Source: Dimorphilus gyrociliatus (lineage: Eukaryota > Annelida > Polychaeta > Dinophilidae). Taken from it: DNA of 64,000 nucleotides. The stretch is from the NCBI GenBank assembly GCA_904063045.1, contig CAJFCJ010000006.1, positions 3,612,408 through 3,676,407 on the forward strand, read 5' to 3'. The notes beneath the pieces were generated by a model. That model did not search any database. It was given only the letters and a program-made list of their open reading frames with translations, and was not told where the DNA came from. The position numbers and the translations under genes are program-made. Of this stretch, positions 23,890 through 35,162 are shown one piece after another; the first letter of the stretch is position 1; every line of letters begins with the position of its first letter.

Positions 23890-25055
23890 ATAAGAATAGA
23901 ACTTGACAGAAAATTGACTCAGGTGCTTCATCTCTGTTTTTTATGTATACATTCACAAGCGCACCGAATGCTGGACTATTTGTATTTGATATTTACCGAC
24001 TGGGATAAATATGCTTTATTCCATCATAATCCGCCTAGATAATCAAATTTGAAAGTTAATCAACTTTGAACTGTTGAACAATTTTTTTTCTGTTAAAATA
24101 CAATTGTAATTATTTATAATAAAAAAAAAAGAGAGGAAACACTAAATTCTCTACATAAACATAGTCGACACAATCGTACACATACATACATACTTACATA
24201 TCTATATATAAACAATACAACCATATTCTGTTGTTTAAACTATCTTATTAATAGAATTTTTCAACTTGTTGACTTTTGAGGCGTATTGTATTGAACACTT
24301 TTTTATTTTTTTGAATAAAGGAAATTTAATTTTCTTGAACAAATAATATAAAGGATAGTTCAAACTTATATAAAATTTATACTTAAACAAAATACCCCTC
24401 TTTATATAAAGAATTGCCGCCCCCTCCCCTCTTCTCCACACTGATTTACAGACAATACTTTCTATTAATTTCTTTCAACCACATTGACTCATGGTGTAGG
24501 TACTTTTTTTAAGTTTACTGTTTATTGCACTCACTGTATGTATTGCTATTGAACGAATATTGACTTGTTTTAAATGGCCTAAATATTGGATATAATTAAG
24601 CATTATACGTGCTGTATATTATACATATAAAAAGCATTAATTGATTATTAAAACGGACATTGACCGACTTTTTTTTTTCTAGACAATGTCTTTTATGACT
24701 TTTGTCGGAGCTACTTTCACTTTGTTTAAGACAATTTAGTATTGTTTAATAAAATGCTAAAAGGATGAAATACTATTTTATATTGTATTATATTACCGAG
24801 ACACTTTTTAGGTGGTAATTTAAAATCTCCCGCCTTTCAAAATTACTACCAGTTGTCGTACATAAAGCATATAAACACAATTGAGTGTTTTGCTGCATTT
24901 TGCTTTTTTTCTATTTTTTTTTAAATATTTTTAATTTCCTGTGAATAGATTACGCTAAGCGTGTAGTCTATTCCTAAGGATTTATGAATAAGAACTATAA
25001 GAGACAAGAGTTGGTGGAATATTGTGGGGTAAATTGCGTTTAGTCTTGTAATGCA
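23890..25055. other. Interval between cytohesin and UBOX5
   Basis: Cytohesin 3' UTR followed by AT-rich sequence. A minus-strand frame at 24235-24441 is Lys/Phe/Ile low complexity and is rejected. No other gene is visible. Confidence 0.4.
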
Positions 25056-26357
25056 ATGACTCTTAATCTAGCCAAAGAGATATTTGGAACCAAAGTCACT
25101 TGCGATAAACTAGCGAGGGATGACTGCCCTGTTGAAAACCTAATATCCAATAACCCTTCAATATCTAGGAGGGGATACGCTGCCGAGAGGTTTATATCAC
25201 CACCCGTAACGATAACCTTTACCTTTCAATGGCCAATACTCATCCATTCGATAGTAGCGAAATGTTCAGTAGACTCTCAACAAACAAAAATAATCCAGAC
25301 TTCAACCTGTTCTTCAGATGAACAATTCATATTTGCAGGAAGTGGAAAAGTGGAGAGCGATTGTGACACTTTTCAATTTATAAATAACTCATACTCAGGT
25401 GATGAGCCTAGAAGGAGTTTTGCAATCTCAAGGACTATTGTTTCGAAATTAACCAACAGACACTTTTTTGGCAACCGTGGAATTAGATCTTTAAGACTTA
25501 AATTGATTGGTGGACATAGCGTGTTGGGGTTTATTGAAATTTGGGGTCGACCAACGAATAGGAAAGATATAGAATCCGCATTATCAATAGCCAATTCTAA
25601 AACTGATTTTGTCCGTGATATTCCAATTCGCCATTTCAATAGTCAATCTCCTCAAAAAGTTCAAAACGATAAGAAAAATGTATGCGACGTGAAAGAGACA
25701 AGGGATAGAAGAAGATTAAAGAGGAAATTAAATGAATTATCTAATGATAGTATTCCATTGGATTTTTTGGACGATTTAACAAACGAATTAATGCTATTAC
25801 CTTTTATTCTTCCGTCTGGAAAAATTATTGACAAAATGACAATTGAAAAGCATAATGAAGAGGAAACAAAATGGAATAGAATGCCGAATGATCCATTCAC
25901 CGGTATTCCATACAACGATAAAAGTAAACCAGTATATCATACGTCACTTAAGGCCAGAATTGATGAATTTTTAATTCGAAATGAAAATGTTGGATCGAAG
26001 AGAACAGTTGGTGGAAAAGAACAATCCTGCTCAAAGTTGATTAAAATTGATAAAGACCCGAAAGACGAAACTGTAAAAGAGACGACCATCAATTCTTTTA
26101 CGCCTATATTACAATCCTCATCAAATTCTCTTAGTGACGTTCTCGCAGACGTCTTAAGTAAAATTCCGGATAGGACAAACACTAAGCAAAGAGAGGTGAA
26201 AGTATGTTGTCAGTGTAAAAATAAGGAAGATCTTTATAAAATAGTCAGCTGTTCTCACGTGATCTGTCGAAACTGTATATCTAGGGATAAAAAGTTATGC
26301 CCAAATTGTCAGGCGGAGTATGACAATGCGAAAATTGTTAAGGTTCATAGTATCTGA
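25056..26357 (+). CDS. UBOX5: U-box/RING E3 ubiquitin ligase UBOX5 (RNF37)
   Basis: Nuclear E3 ubiquitin ligase, 433 aa in a single exon, unusual among its intron-rich neighbours and possibly a sign of complete intron loss. The N-terminal beta domain (about 1-175) contains the RNF37 signature VENLISNNPSISRRGY. A central U-box (about 280-320) has DPFTGIPYNDKSKPVYHTSL, and a C-terminal RING finger (about 384-425) has CCQCKNKEDLYK, CSHVICRNC and CPNC. This three-part order is specific for RNF37/UBOX5. The start is the ATG at 25056. It is overlapped by the stop of a two-codon upstream frame (ATG CAA TGA, 25051-25059), which may lower or tune translation if the transcript begins upstream. Confidence 0.9.
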   Translation: MTLNLAKEIFGTKVTCDKLARDDCPVENLISNNPSISRRGYAAERFISPPVTITFTFQWPILIHSIVAKCSVDSQQTKIIQTSTCSSDEQFIFAGSGKVESDCDTFQFINNSYSGDEPRRSFAISRTIVSKLTNRHFFGNRGIRSLRLKLIGGHSVLGFIEIWGRPTNRKDIESALSIANSKTDFVRDIPIRHFNSQSPQKVQNDKKNVCDVKETRDRRRLKRKLNELSNDSIPLDFLDDLTNELMLLPFILPSGKIIDKMTIEKHNEEETKWNRMPNDPFTGIPYNDKSKPVYHTSLKARIDEFLIRNENVGSKRTVGGKEQSCSKLIKIDKDPKDETVKETTINSFTPILQSSSNSLSDVLADVLSKIPDRTNTKQREVKVCCQCKNKEDLYKIVSCSHVICRNCISRDKKLCPNCQAEYDNAKIVKVHSI

Positions 26358-26453
26358 ATAGAGACCATTGACCTTGTAGATTTCTCTTTTTTTTTTAAAT
26401 CTCAATTTGGCCTAGCTGTACAATAAACAGATTAAAGTGCAAAAGCGTGTAGC

Positions 26454-28210
26454 ATGCATGAAAATACTCCTCTTTTACATAAAACGACGTCGGTGAAGTT
26501 TAAGAGATCGATAACATTAGTACATGCTATCGGTATTATTATTGGAACAGTTATCGGATCTGGTATCTTCGTTGCACCGTCAGGAGTATTCCAGTTCTCA
26601 GGTTCTCTTGTAACTTCCCTATCGATTTGGTTATTTACTGGTTTGTACTGTCTTGGTCAGGCTCTTTGCTATGCAGAGTTAGGCACAGTTCTGCCCAAGT
26701 CCGGTGGGGCTTATATTTACATAATAAACATCTTGGGTGAGATTCCGGCGTTTTTGTGTGCTTGGATTCATATTTTTGTCAATGCCACAAGTTCTTTAGC
26801 GGTACTTTTACGAATCTTTGCCACGTACATTCTTCAACCTTTCAACATTACGTGTAATGAAAGTTTGATTACGGCTACAACAGTTGCTTGTTTAGTGACG
26901 GTTGCCTTCTTGAATGCGAGAAGCGTCTCTTTAGCCGCAAAATTGCAGGCGTTTTTTGCTTTTACTAAAATTCTTTCCATTATTCTGGTGGTTAGTTTCG
27001 GCTGTTATCATCTAGCAATTGGTGGATATAAGAATTTTACCCCATTATTCCATTCGAGTGATTTAGTTATTGGAAATCTTTCAAGAGCCGTCCTGAAGAG
27101 TTATTTCGCCTATAAGGGCTGGTTGGTTTTCCCTCTTTTAAATGGACTTTTTCTCTTCCATTTAACAATGAATGACGCAAATGTTTTCTCTATGCATTTT
27201 TCTTTAGGGAACACATTGCCGCCCTTCCGGAGGAGATGGTTAACCCTGAAAGAGATTTACCAATTACCATGATAGCCTCAGTTTCGACAATAACCCTACT
27301 CTATTTAATTATGAACGTGGCTTACGCGGGAGTCTTAACTCCCGACGAAATTTTACGTTCCGAAACAGTAGCTCAGGTAATAAATCATTGCCAAATAACC
27401 AAAAATTATTATTGAAAGCACTTAAATATATGTTTTGACCTTAGAGTTTCTCCCAGAAAATTCTTCCCTCAGAGTACTCTTGGATTGTACCTGTAGTAGT
27501 TGCTTTAGCGTCTTTGGGCTCGGCTAACGGCGCTTTTATCGGAGATGCTAGGTTAATTTATTTTCTTCTCAAAAACAAATGGGGAACAAATTATTTGTCT
27601 TTTAGGTTTGTTTTTGCTACTGGAAGATCGGGACAATACCCAGAAATATTAGGATATATTCATTATAGATATAAAACTCCTATTATGGCTATAATATTAA
27701 TTGTTTGTCATTTTTTATTTCATTTAATTTATATCTCATTAATATGACTTTTTTGTCATGTCTTTTTTTTGCTTGTTTCTATTATAGACATTAATTACTG
27801 GACTATACTCGTTTATACCTGCCTTAGGAGAACTTTTGGAATATGCATCGATGGCTAGTCAATTTAAAATTCTACTGGTTTTAATAGCTTTATTATATTT
27901 GAGATGGAAACGCCCGGATATTCATAGGCCTATTAAAGTTCCAATTTTTATTGTTATCCTCACGCTAATTGCCCTTTTAGTTATTATAATACCGGCGTTT
28001 GTAACGAATCCTACAACTTTAGGAGCGTGTTTACTATTATTCCTACTGGGAATACCACTATATTTTCTCGGAGAGGTCGCGAAGAAGTCAAATTGGATAG
28101 AATATTTAATGAATTGGATCACAATCAAATTACAATTACTTTTACTTGTCCTACCTTTGAAAAAGGATAATAAGAGAAAAGATATTATGGCTGCATCATT
28201 TGGAAAGTAG
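26454..28210 (+). CDS. SLC7 (LAT-type) amino-acid transporter light chain
   Basis: Twelve-helix plasma-membrane amino-acid exchanger of the APC superfamily, 487 aa from 26454-27121, 27208-27376, 27445-27551, 27606-27702 and 27788-28210. TM1 has the substrate-binding unwound motif GIIIGTVIGSGIFVAPSGV, with helices spaced as in the family. The extracellular NITCNES segment holds a Cys where SLC7 light chains form the disulphide to an SLC3 heavy chain. A conserved WEHIAALPEEMVNPERDLP segment follows TM6, and the C-terminal part reads RWKRPDIHRPIKVP. I cannot decide between LAT, y+LAT and b0,+ subtypes by eye. The partner SLC3 gene is not in this window. Confidence 0.9.
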
Positions 28211-28379
28211 GCAAAAAGTTGACATGTTTATTTAGGCAATTATGTGAAAATTGGAAAATAATGTTAAGTAAAAACATTGTTTGTTATTAGCTAATTAATT
28301 GTTTTATTATATTGTTGTATTTTTTCTCGAGTAATAACAAATTAGGGAATAATATTACAAATTTTCGCTTATGAAATTG
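28211..28379. other. Convergent 3' ends (SLC7 and glutamate-receptor-like gene)
   Basis: Only 169 bp separate the two stop codons, so the 3' UTRs probably abut or overlap. The sequence is AT-rich. Confidence 0.5.
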
Positions 28380-31300
28380 TTATCTTCCCTTGTGGATTAC
28401 GGGAGGTGTTAGTGAACTACTTTTCGATAATGAAAACGTTTGCCCCGTAGATGTAGTACAAATTCCAGTCGATCCTTCATCCGATTCTGATCTGGCAAAT
28501 GGGGATTTTAAAACTGATCTCAATACATTTTTCATTTGTAGTTTCTGACATACAACTCTTAATCTTAATTTCGCCATATCGAACGCTATAATCCAATAAT
28601 TTTTAATTGTTTGCGATTGGATTTCTGGTAATTCTATTTCTTTGTCGTTTTGGGATTTAAGTTGCTTCTTTGAAGATAGGTAATATTCAAGCGGTAGGCC
28701 TACTATTACTAGAATAAGCGTAGATATAAATAGAAAGATAAAGATTGACTTTTCATCTGTAAATTTGGATTTGCCTAATTCCTGTAGTCTATTGGGACAA
28801 TGTTTATATTTTGCCAATGGGATTTGATCAAAATGGTGATGAAACATTTCAGAAGCGAATAACATTGTTTCGTAAGATTCGTAATAGTTGAGGATATGCT
28901 TACGAGCGGCTAAATTAAATCGGACGGCTGAAGACAACGGCACGCTTAAGGGAAGGGTTTCAATCTTTTTTAATCGACATTCCGATCTGGAGATAATTTC
29001 ATTGATACGTTGAACGAAACCTTCGTAGACCACCGAAGAAGACAGGGAATTTGAGCTCTTTGGTAATAGTAAATTTGTAATATCCTCGATTACGGACGTA
29101 TAGTGCTCCAAAGATCTATTTATGACAATCCTCTTTTCAAGTTTCATATATCCACTGGTAAGACCAAAGTGCTTACGAGTTGATGGTAATTCCATATTAA
29201 TAACTTCTCCTAGGAATTTTTGAGTATTTAAAAATATATACAGAGTTTTATAATCGTATATTTGTCTTTCATTAGAAAACTGAACCAATCTTGCTATTCT
29301 AGCACTAGGATAAAGCACAAAGAGAACCATTATGAAATTTAAGCTCAAGACCAATTTCACCAAGCGTCTATTGGTTAAATTAGTTAAACTAATAGTAGAA
29401 ACCTGATCAAATACTAGACAAGCCAAATGCCAAACGATAAAGCTGCGCTCTCTTTGTTTCTTGTCCTCGAAAGCTCCGTATATAATTAATAGAATATATC
29501 CAATGAATTGAAGAACCAGTAAATATATAATAATACGATAGTCAACAACATTAAAAAAGCTTGAAAACCCTACAGGGATATTTTCATGAGCCGTCAAACC
29601 AACCAATTTGGTCTTCCAGATTGTATTTCCAAATTTAACATATTTTTTATAAGATTGCGTTGAAAAAAAAGTGGCTAGCCCTATATCGACCTCATTCTCA
29701 GCCAACAATCGAATAACGCCCTGCGGTTCATTGGGAAAAGTTTTCCTAATCTTAACTAAGTCCATTATCCTTAATCTAAGTCGAAATGAGTACATTTATT
29801 TGCATAATATTTTCCAAGGTTAATTTACGTACGTATAGGAAAATTTTAAAGTGTTTCGTATATGTTCTAGCATCTCCCAAACTAAACCTCTAATCGGGGG
29901 AACGCTCGTCGAATTCGAATGATAGATTATCTCCCAATTGGTTGCTTTCTCATACTTTTTATCAACAAATTGCATTTCAGGAACGAACTAAATATTAGGC
30001 AAGATATAATAATTTAATTATAAATAATAGGGAGTTTGTCCTTTCTTAAACGACTTACTGGCCACGCCGTAAATGTTAGATGAACGCCATCTAGCGTATT
30101 AGAGAAAGATTTTGGCTTGGTATTGGTTGAACCTTATTGATTGTTTACTACTTATTAAAAAAATGTACGCAGAATAATACTTATTATTTAAGTACTACCA
30201 AAAAAAGTTACTATGTTCTCTAAATAAGGATTCCAGTCAATTTTAAAGCTTCCTTCCGGTTCATCTAAATTAATTTCTATGGTGGCTAATGATATCTAAA
30301 GAGAACAGAGAGAAAGAAAGAAAGCGAATTACATTTGACTTCAACTTGAAAATGATACTAATTCTTTTATTCTATACATAAGGAGATATACCTGACAGAC
30401 AGGCATCCCTTTGCAAGAACCCTTTTGTAAGTTGAAAATTTCAAAGTGAGAACTCCTAAACTCCTTTTATATGTATATAAAAAATGAAAGAAAGGAAGAA
30501 GAGAAACACATAAAGAAACCTAACCTCTCGAACATATTCAATCATTTTAATCCCATATGGATTAGAGTATATTCCATTATTACAAATCGATTTTGGTACT
30601 TTGTACTTGCTATCATTCGATTTTAAAGAATCCTCTTTATCCAAAAAATTCTCTAAACCTGAAAATGTTCTTTTCAATACCGAAGATCGCCAACCATTTT
30701 CCGAATATCGTATTCCCATTAAACCGATAAGATCGATTAAAAATAAGGAATAACTTATATCATAATTCTCGGTAAAGAATTTATCACTGACATCTAAATC
30801 CATTATCCATCCCCATCCGTTGTAAAGCATATCCTTTTTCTGGGCCAGATTTAATATTCTCCTCGTATCGTAGAGATTAGTAGCCGTAAGGAGACCTATT
30901 CTCAAACCTCTAGCCTTTAGGAATATTGTTGTTTATTACAAAACTAACTATAAAGTAGTTATATTTGTATAATATTTAAATTTCCTATTTAAATATATTT
31001 CACCTTCATCGTTTCTAAATCATTTTCTCTATTAGATGAATTAGTTAGTATTAATGGTAATTCTTTTATATTAATCAACTTTTGGAGCATATATCGAAAA
31101 GAGCGTAAATTTTCAAAATCTATGGAAATAATAGAAAAAATGGTTTGTTTTTTCTCTTCAAGCTATCTTAGCTTACAATAATGTTTATCCAAAGATGTAA
31201 ATATAGCAATTCTATCCCAACCAAATCTTTTCATGATTTCTACGACAAATCGAAAAGATAACGTTGCTGTTATCTTATGCTATTCGAAGAAGAGACTTTC

Positions 31301-31859
31301 CATTTAAAGAACATTCCATTCTTAATATTATTGACATTATTTTTCTATTTCTTACCGAGAAAATACTTTGATGACTAAAAGATTCTATATTACTTTTTCT
31401 AACCAATAAGGGAACAAATATGATTGACATGTCGATTTTAGCTAGGAAGCTTATCGTTGATAGTTTTATCGAATTATCAAGAACAATTAAAACGTTCGTT
31501 CTATTCTTTAATAAATTGCAAATAAAAGCTATAAATTATATAAAAAGAATATTTATATTTTCAATTATTAAATCAAATATGATATTTTTATTAAAAACCT
31601 CCAGAATTAATATGGTTGGAACCATATTCCCAATTAATAGAAAAGTTCGAATTTTTCGAAGGTCGCCATTTTTTTTTTATTGGAGGCTCAGACTGAAAAA
31701 TAGCTTTGAAAAAATTCTCTCAAAATAAGAACAAAGTATAAAAGATAACAATTTAATATATTAAAATATTGTTATATGTTTACCAATTCTTAATAATTTA
31801 TAAGGTAAGACAAGATCAAAAATTGATAAAGTTGCTACTAAATTGATAAAAAGAAGCAT
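28380..31859 (-). CDS. Divergent ionotropic glutamate receptor-like protein
   Basis: Predicted membrane receptor of iGluR architecture, 886 aa on the minus strand: 31784-31859, 31599-31703, 31356-31528, 31177-31273, 31004-31119, 30525-30914, 30392-30460, 30212-30295, 29833-29987, 28380-29775, all in phase. A signal peptide (MLLFINLVATLSIFDLVLP) leads into LLRIGAIF, the classic start of the amino-terminal domain, which runs to about residue 410. The bilobed ligand-binding domain follows, interrupted by M1-M3, with a final helix (IFIFLFISTLILVIVGLPLEYY). The family's pore-gate motif SYTANLAAF is absent; the corresponding stretch reads LYPSARIARL. The ligand-binding Arg is not evident in ATFFSTQSYKKYVKF. 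It keeps a complete amino-terminal domain, unlike arthropod chemosensory IRs. It may be an orphan subunit or non-channel receptor. An alternative acceptor at 31280 would add two residues. Confidence 0.75.
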
Positions 31860-31997
31860 ATTTCCAAATAAATCTTTTTATTTAGTTCAAGTGGATCTCT
31901 TAAACAGTTGCTTTTCTATTTTACGGAACGTTCTGAATTATACGAAATTTTTAATTTGATAGATATAAATCTTCAGTTATTATCTTATAAGATTTTC

Positions 31998-33397
31998 TCA
32001 TCTAAGATTAGAAATATTCCAAAACATCATAAAGCAAAACAAGAGTTCGGATATTCTGTTAAAGTCTAAAAATATTTAAACTAAGTATTTAGTATAATTA
32101 AAAATGAATAGCGCTCACCTCCTTTTGATGTATTTGGAGGAGTGGTTCGAGTAGTTGGATTTGTACTAGGAGTAGTTGGATTTGTACTAGGAGTACTAGG
32201 ACACATATAAGATGATCTATCTAGTACGGTTTTAGTTACTACTTCTACAATTCTACCGAGATGTTTAATCTTCGCATCAGTCACTTGCTCGAAATTGTCG
32301 CATGGCTGTGCGTAACATTCTCTCATTACACCTCTGTTCCTACCTAATTTTATCAGAAATTGAGATGTATGAACAGAAATTACCATAATAATTTACTATT
32401 TTACTTTACCCGAGTCAGTTATCATAACTGCAGTCATGTTGACGGGTCCGTCGTAAAGATAAAATTGCCTAAGATCAGCTTGGAAGAATTGACCTAGAAT
32501 TGGTCCTATAATTGGTCCCGTAAGAGGTGGTTTTAGAGGCCCCCCCGGAAGGTCTAAAGTTAATCGAAGAAATTTAAATGTATCATTCACAGAGGACATA
32601 CTCTCATTCCAATTCTTTTGTAGAGTTTCGTGCAGGTCAAAATCCGGCTGTGTTCTACCAATAACTAAAGCAAAATTTCCTCTTCCTTTGTTTTCTACAA
32701 ACCATTCATGTTCCTTTGGCCATAGCCATTTAAATACATCAGGGTGGACAGGAATGTTTTGAGAGTTTTCAGTATCATTCCAATTCATCATAGTTTCTAG
32801 AACGATAGCACCCTGAAATTTTGGTTTATTCGGTTGACCGTTTCCCAGCATTTTTGGGACTAAAAAGTTATTGATAAAATGTTTAATTCCAAGTTGACTA
32901 TATTCCTCAAAATCATTAGCAACTAGTAAAATTGTATGACTATGTTGACAAGGAGCTGAAAGGAGCAGACGTAAAATTTCTAATAAAGCTGAAGTCCCTG
33001 AACCATTGTTGTCTACTCCACCAGCATACTCATATGTATCATATTGAGCAGTAACAGCAATTATTTTATCATTTGACGTACCATAGTGTCTTCCTTTAAA
33101 TATTAAATAATAGTTTATACCTTGCGCCGTTTCGTTTAGAGCATTAAGCAACGTAGTTTGAAAGGGATCAATAACGTAATCAACTTCTTTAGATTGATTG
33201 GCAATTGAAAAATGACCTTCTATGAATGATCTAACATTATCCTTTTGCCACATATGCTTTAAGTCTATGTGATTTCTTGGTGCATCAAAATATCTCTGAA
33301 GATTATTTCTCAACGTCTCTAAATTTGAATGTAAAAAGTCAAATTGGCTCCAACCAGATACATTTGCTATCATAAAAAGTAAAATGAAGTACTTCAT
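31998..33397 (-). CDS. Secreted or anchored M28 peptidase-like protein, probably inactive
   Basis: Zinc-peptidase M28 fold, on the minus strand from 32410-33397, 32119-32343 and 31998-32065 (426 aa). Signal peptide MKYFILLFMIANVSGWS. Fold landmarks: TAQYDTYEYAGGVDNNGSG for the usual HxD...DDNxSG, FEEYSQLG for the EE motif, an LETMMNW strand, and ADLRQFYLYDG for the usual SDH. Both metal-binding His are replaced (Gln and Leu), so catalysis is doubtful. The C-terminus has a Pro/Thr/Ser/Asn-rich repeat and then, through a 53-bp intron with donor GTGAGC, a hydrophobic tail (ELLFCFMMFWNISNLR) that could be a GPI-anchor signal. Reading through that donor instead ends at 32081 without the tail (416 aa). 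The glutamate-receptor-like gene starts only 139 bp downstream on the same strand; a functional link is speculative. Confidence 0.75.
32149..32190. repeat. Two exact 21-bp tandem repeats in the M28-like gene
   Basis: A 21-bp unit occurs twice without mismatch and encodes two copies of a Pro-Ser-Thr-Asn-Pro-Thr-Thr heptad in the C-terminal linker. Exact identity suggests recent duplication and likely length polymorphism. Confidence 0.85.
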
Positions 33398-33595
33398 AGT
33401 GTAAAGCTAACCTTATGGTCTAAACAGAAAATATCTGGATTTTTATATAAGTAACTTTTTTGCCTTATCAGCATTTTGATACAAGATTTCTGATCAGTAA
33501 ATTGATTATCTGTTTATTTCAGTGTTTTTCTGTTCTTTTTATTATGAATTATCCATAGTATACAAGATACAGAAACAATCACAAAACAATTAATC

Positions 33596-34651
<1,056 letters not shown>

Positions 34652-35162
34652 TGTTCAAGAGTCTTGTCGAAAATCCTTTAGAGCGACGTGTTACAAATAC
34701 TATCCTTGATTTGCCTGAAGGTCAAGACAGGTTCGCAGAAAATTTAGTGGCTCTAACGAGCAAGAGTTGTATAGGTTTACGTATTTTCCATCGAAAAAAC
34801 TCTACTGCTATTTATCAACATTTTTTTATAAACTTAATTGTTTTTTTTTTGGCCTTTTTCTTTCTTTTATTTTTTGTAACTTTTCAACTTGACATCTATC
34901 ATTCAGTTTATAGGCCGTTTGTTAATGAAAAGCAGAATTTTAGTTTGCGATTACCTTAGGTATATTTTTCTTGTTTTTATATGTAATTTGCAAAGATTTT
35001 GGCCCTTCTAAAGGTTATGTGAACATTTTTATAAGTTTTCTTGAAATCGAATTGAACGCAAGATCGTATTGGAAATCGATTTTTATTAATACAAGTTAAT
35101 ATAAAGCAATTCGATTATCGTAACAATAATCGGCTGTCGCTAAGCGACATCAGAGAAACAAC
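34652..35162. other. Shared upstream region of AK2 (-) and CCDC96 (+)
   Basis: Divergent promoter interval of 511 bp. A plus-strand frame at 34645-34959 overlaps the AK2 start and has no family features. No clear TATA box. Confidence 0.4.

Noticed and set aside
31420-31728. Plus-strand 102-aa frame
   Set aside because: It lies opposite two in-phase exons of the glutamate-receptor-like gene (31356-31528, 31599-31703), which explain the region better.
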